Of a stretch of DNA of 34,994 bases, positions 31,954 through 34,994 are shown piece by piece (within the stretch, counting starts at the first letter, position 1; each line of letters opens with the position of its first letter). The notes beneath the pieces were generated by a model, which saw nothing but the letters and a program-made list of their open reading frames with translations, did not search any database and was not told the origin of the DNA. Source of the DNA: JABCPE02 sp963518845. GTDB taxonomy: Bacteria; Bacteroidota; Bacteroidia; Flavobacteriales; Weeksellaceae. Made by a program: the position numbers and the translations under genes. The stretch is from the NCBI GenBank assembly GCA_963518845.1, contig CAUQKV010000017.1:1-34994 (forward strand), written 5' to 3'.

Positions 31954-31983
31954 AAAAAAACGCCCTTTAAGAGGCGTTTTTTT
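31954..31983 (-). terminator. Terminator of ric
   Basis: AAAAAAACGCC (31954-31964) pairs with GGCGTTTTTTT (31973-31983), loop of eight bases, with a T-run on both strands. It overlaps the ric stop. Confidence 0.88.
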
Positions 31984-32671
31984 ATTGTAATTTAAGAAGT
32001 TTTGGAAAAAGGATGTTGTTTTCAAGATGGATGTAGAGCTGTAGATATTCATCAAATTCATTGAGCATCTGGAATGTAACTCTGTATGTGGTGCAGGCAC
32101 CTTCGGGAGGTGTGAAATCATCCGAAACTCTCGCAATCTCCTCAAATCTTTCCTTTTCTGTTTGATAGACCGCTTGCAGTTTTTCTATGTAAGCCTGTAA
32201 ATCTCCACCGAATGCAGCCTCAGTATTTTGCTCTTTTTCTCTGATGTATGGGAAGAGTTTTTCTTCGGCATCTCTCAGATGTACGATGAGATTTTGTGAA
32301 GAAAGGGTGAATAGCTCATTGATTTTGAACAATTCTGGATGTCTCTCGCCATGAACTCGGCAGAGTTTATCCAAAAACTGAAGCAGATAGATGGATTTCT
32401 CCTGAATATATTCGTGGTGAACTTCCTTGATGTAATCAGCTAATTCAGTAAGGGACCAATTATTAAAATCATTTTCTTCTGCTGTTCCCTTTGGTGTGTT
32501 TTTCAGATCTTCGTAGATAGGAGCAGGGTCTAAGTCCTTCATTTTGCAGGTTTCCTCTATTGTTCTACCGCCTTTACAGCAGAAGTTTATGCCGTATTTT
32601 TTGAAAACAGCCGCTGTACGGAAATTTTCCGCTACATATTCACCGATGGTTTTTTCTTGTAATTGATTCAT
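31982..32671 (-). CDS. ric: Iron-sulfur cluster repair di-iron protein (RIC/ScdA/YtfE)
   Basis: A 229-residue protein. Residues about 7-45 are the ScdA N-terminal domain (TIGEYVAENFRTAAVFKKYGINFCCKGGRT, with Cys31-Cys32). The rest is a hemerythrin-like four-helix bundle with spaced His and Glu ligands (VHHEYIQEK, RVHGERHPEL, IVHLRDAEE, YIHLENNILFP) that bind two irons. RIC proteins repair iron-sulfur clusters after nitric oxide or oxidative damage. It has its own promoter. The Crp/Fnr-type regulators of this window are 28 kb away, so a regulatory link is open. Confidence 0.92.
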   Translation of the reverse strand: MNQLQEKTIGEYVAENFRTAAVFKKYGINFCCKGGRTIEETCKMKDLDPAPIYEDLKNTPKGTAEENDFNNWSLTELADYIKEVHHEYIQEKSIYLLQFLDKLCRVHGERHPELFKINELFTLSSQNLIVHLRDAEEKLFPYIREKEQNTEAAFGGDLQAYIEKLQAVYQTEKERFEEIARVSDDFTPPEGACTTYRVTFQMLNEFDEYLQLYIHLENNILFPKLLKLQ

Positions 32672-32690
32672 AAAATAAAAAATTTAAGTA

Positions 32691-32698
32691 CAAAGTTA
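32691..32698 (-). promoter_or_regulatory. -7 element of ric
   Basis: Minus-strand TAACTTTG, exact match, 19 bases before the ATG. Confidence 0.6.
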
Positions 32699-32714
32699 CT
32701 AATTTAGAATCAAT

Positions 32715-32745
32715 AAAAAAAGGACTGCAAATCGCAATCCTTTTT
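32715..32745 (-). terminator. Terminator of the FadL-type gene
   Basis: AAAAAGGACTGC (32717-32728) pairs with GCAATCCTTTTT (32734-32745), one T-G pair on the minus strand, then a T-run on the minus strand. It is 16 bases beyond the stop of the porin gene. Confidence 0.8.
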
Positions 32746-32760
32746 GGTAAATATTTAAGT

Positions 32761-34182
32761 CTAAAACTTCCATCCTAATGTAAGGATAAGATGTCCTTTT
32801 TGGTTCTTTGCATTAGAAACGATGCTGGTATCACTTACACTATAGTTCCCTACGCTAGAGTTACTATCTCTATTGACATAAGTCCCTGCAAAGAACGGAT
32901 TGCTATGTTCATGAGTTCTGTACTGATAAGAAGCATCTATGTAGAATAGTTTGAAATCATATCCTATCCCTCCTGAAATCACCTGCGTTTTTCCTACGAT
33001 GTAGTTGGATAGTTTTCCACTTACTACATTCACATTATTGTCAAGCATTGTTTCCGTATGGTCTTTGAATGGGCTGGTTGTAAAGGCATATCCTCCTCTT
33101 ATTCGGAAAGAATTTATTCTGTATTCGCCTCCTATTCTTACTTCATGCTGAGCTTTGTAGGTAGATTCATAAAAGTTATTCAGCTGAACATCTGCCGCAC
33201 CGCCACCGAAATTAGGCTTGCCTAAATCCACTCTGTAATCCACATTAAAAGCGAAATGTTTATTAGGAATAAAAGCCCCGCTTAGTGTTAATTTTGTCGG
33301 AGTTCTGAAAGTGCGGTTTTCTGTGTAGCTGTTCTGAGAGAGAATCAATCCATTTTTTGAATAAAAATTGTATTCTCTATCTATGCTGTACCAAGTAGGA
33401 GACTCTATGGAAGCCCCTAATCTAACGGCGTTGCTCAATTTTCCTATTACCCCAAGAGATAGCGAAAACCCATCAGCATCCTCTATGTAAGGAGTATTTT
33501 GTCTAGAAAAACGCTTTATTTTTTTTGTATTTAATGAGGAAACTTTAACTTCATTATACTGCTCTATATTCACAGAAGAGAAATTCACCGCTGCTCCTAT
33601 GTAGATTTTGTTGTCATAATTCCCACCAATACCTAAATTCAGTTTTGAATGATGTCCTATGGTCTCATACAAATGCCCTTCGAATATGTTGTAGTCTATA
33701 ATGGGTTTATTTTTATCATCATCTTGATGTATAGCTGATGTTATATTTGCATTTCCTGGAGATTGTAATTTATCACTTACATTTTGAGTAACATAGTTAA
33801 TTCCTACATTTACAAACTTCCATGCATTCTGTTCATTTGACTGAAAAGATAAAACTCCACTGGCGTTCCCTAAATTAGCCTTGCTTATGTTTTGGCTTGT
33901 AGATTTTCCTGCCAGACTAGCCGTAGATTTATTAGAATTGATAGCTAGAGAGGCGCTTACATCATCTGTGATGAATACTCCCAGACCAGCAGGGTTGGTA
34001 TTTAGCACAGAGGCATCTCCTCCCAATGCTCCCATAGAGCCTGCCATTGCGTTATATCTTGCAGTTCCTAGGGAGGAGATATTGTCATAAATTGTAGAGG
34101 TATTTCTGATGATAGAAACATCTTGCGCAAAGAACAATGCACTCGCTGAAATACCTGCTAATATTGAAATTTTCTTTGTCAT
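32761..34182 (-). CDS. FadL/OmpP1-type outer-membrane transport protein
   Basis: A 473-residue outer-membrane protein with a signal peptide of about 19 residues (MTKKISILAGISASALFFA). The mature start has the family hallmark for Bacteroidota, TARYNAMAGSMGALGGDASVLNTNPAGLGVF, in which the NPAG motif corresponds to the FadL N-terminal hatch. The rest is beta-strand-rich and ends in LTLGWKF with a terminal Phe for BAM insertion. FadL relatives import hydrophobic compounds such as fatty acids or aromatics; in flavobacteria this group is often called hemin receptor. It lies 21 bases after the Tyr/Asn-rich gene and is likely co-transcribed. Confidence 0.87.
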   Translation of the reverse strand: MTKKISILAGISASALFFAQDVSIIRNTSTIYDNISSLGTARYNAMAGSMGALGGDASVLNTNPAGLGVFITDDVSASLAINSNKSTASLAGKSTSQNISKANLGNASGVLSFQSNEQNAWKFVNVGINYVTQNVSDKLQSPGNANITSAIHQDDDKNKPIIDYNIFEGHLYETIGHHSKLNLGIGGNYDNKIYIGAAVNFSSVNIEQYNEVKVSSLNTKKIKRFSRQNTPYIEDADGFSLSLGVIGKLSNAVRLGASIESPTWYSIDREYNFYSKNGLILSQNSYTENRTFRTPTKLTLSGAFIPNKHFAFNVDYRVDLGKPNFGGGAADVQLNNFYESTYKAQHEVRIGGEYRINSFRIRGGYAFTTSPFKDHTETMLDNNVNVVSGKLSNYIVGKTQVISGGIGYDFKLFYIDASYQYRTHEHSNPFFAGTYVNRDSNSSVGNYSVSDTSIVSNAKNQKGHLILTLGWKF

Positions 34183-34203
34183 TTTTACAATAATTTTAAA
34201 GTT

Positions 34204-34994
34204 TTACCAGTTCGATCTTCTTCCAAAACCGCCATTTCCGCTATTGGAGTTATTATTTCCTCCATTGTTTGATGAAGAATTATCTCTCCAAGTATTGTTT
34301 TGCTGTTGGTATCGCTCTATATCAGAGTTATGATTTCCCCAGTCAGAAGGTCTGTCAAAACCATTATTTGGCCTATTCATCTGGTTGTTGCTTCTATTAA
34401 ATCCACCATTATTAGGTGTGTAGGTTCTACCATGATAGGAGTTATCATTTCCTCTGTAGATTTCATCTGGGTCGCTGCTTCTTTTATAAGTTCTCGCAGG
34501 TGTTCTGTAATAACGAGGGCTGTAATAATAATAATCATCATAATAACCACGATAATATGGATTGTAGTAATAAGGATTATAATAGTAGTAATTATTATAG
34601 TAATAAGGGCTGTATCCCCAATAGTTATAATTCCAGTAAGGGTTGTAATAATAGTTATAATTGTAGCTCCATGGGCTCATTCCCCACGAGAAACCTAATC
34701 CCCATCCTGAGGAGCGAGGATAACCGAAGTATGAATTATAATACCCGAAATAATACGGCGAATAAAAACTGCCATAAGGATAACCCCAAGAAGAATAATT
34801 GTCATAGTAGAAATTATTCTGCGTTTCTGCGTAAGTTCCCCAGTCAGAGCTGGAAGAGATTCGCTGGCTGTCTCCGCCCCAGTTTTTGTTGCTGTATTTT
34901 TGGTTTTGTAGCTGCTGGTTTTTCTGGGATTGTCCAATAATTCCTGTTTGATTATTATCATCCTCAAAACCAGCTCTTTCATCCATATCATAGT
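34204..34994 (-). CDS. Tyr/Asn/Gly-rich low-complexity protein, 5' end outside window
   Basis: The frame is open to the window edge (the codons before the first ATG at 34986 read Tyr-Asp), and there is no signal peptide, so the N-terminus is very likely missing. The visible 260 residues have a Gln/Asn-rich part, a central 100-residue block dominated by Tyr, Asn, Pro, Trp and Gly (about residues 60-160, many YYYNPYY-like units), then a basic Arg-rich part and a Gly/Asn/Ser-rich end (GGFGRRSNW). No known domain. Similar proteins occur next to FadL-type genes in this group and are probably exported and surface-associated, from memory and not checked. It precedes the porin gene by 21 bases. Confidence 0.75.
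   Translation of the reverse strand, partial: YDMDERAGFEDDNNQTGIIGQSQKNQQLQNQKYSNKNWGGDSQRISSSSDWGTYAETQNNFYYDNYSSWGYPYGSFYSPYYFGYYNSYFGYPRSSGWGLGFSWGMSPWSYNYNYYYNPYWNYNYWGYSPYYYNNYYYYNPYYYNPYYRGYYDDYYYYSPRYYRTPARTYKRSSDPDEIYRGNDNSYHGRTYTPNNGGFNRSNNQMNRPNNGFDRPSDWGNHNSDIERYQQQNNTWRDNSSSNNGGNNNSNSGNGGFGRRSNW

Noticed and set aside
31900..32145. 81-codon minus-strand frame between SemiSWEET and ric
   Set aside because: It mostly overlaps ric in another frame and passes through the ric terminator.
34300..34940. Plus-strand open frames opposite the Tyr/Asn-rich gene
   Set aside because: They are low-complexity mirror images (Ile/Val/Ser/Asn runs) of the biased minus-strand gene, with no start signal.

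Overview
The window looks like a chromosomal segment of a low-GC member of the Bacteroidota, most likely a flavobacterium of the Chryseobacterium/Riemerella/Bergeyella group (Weeksellaceae). Three things point there. Almost every gene is preceded by the Bacteroidota -7 promoter element TAnnTTTG instead of a sigma70 -10 box, and no gene depends on a clear Shine-Dalgarno sequence. The family set is typical: long NusB with DUF1573 and YajC, ExbB-ExbD-ExbD-TonB, BshB1 for bacillithiol, DUF3810, DUF6261, Ric, SemiSWEET, and an outer-membrane beta-barrel receptor. There is also a tRNA-His with a GTG anticodon. No transposase, integrase, phage gene or CRISPR array was found.

Layout. 1-4976 is a regulator-rich accessory stretch: an AraC/GyrI-like regulator with a small membrane protein, two Crp/Fnr-type regulators, an exported Acg-like nitroreductase and an NADP-binding oxidoreductase. 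5000-6085 holds a 42-bp tandem repeat array and a DUF6261 gene broken by one in-frame TGA. 6136-7821 (minus) is nusB-DUF1573-yajC. 7934-13361 carries a CapA-like lipoprotein, an outer-membrane receptor, a small beta-barrel protein and malic enzyme. 13462-14525 has two tandem lipocalin-like lipoproteins, followed by leuS. 17620-23217 is a TonB energy-transduction cluster (exbB, two exbD, tonB) leading into a duplicated small-membrane-protein/lipoprotein module, a PstS-like lipoprotein and bshB1. tRNA-His follows. 23377-27669 has a GlcNAc-kinase-like protein, plsC, a FucP-type sugar transporter and a DUF3810 metalloprotease-like protein. A probable minus-strand small RNA lies between DUF3810 and alaS. 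On the minus strand after alaS come an EamA transporter, SemiSWEET, ric, a FadL-type porin and a Tyr/Asn-rich protein cut by the window edge.

The most unusual structures are: (1) a ~745-bp tandem duplication inside the tonB cluster that fused the front of a PstS-like lipoprotein to a TonB C-terminal domain, giving a predicted lipid-anchored TonB-like protein; (2) the 42-bp array, whose 14-codon translation resembles the exact place where the downstream DUF6261 gene is interrupted; (3) a probable ~95-nt intergenic RNA with its own promoter and terminator between DUF3810 and alaS. The rest is mostly ordinary housekeeping sequence with very compact terminator-promoter junctions.
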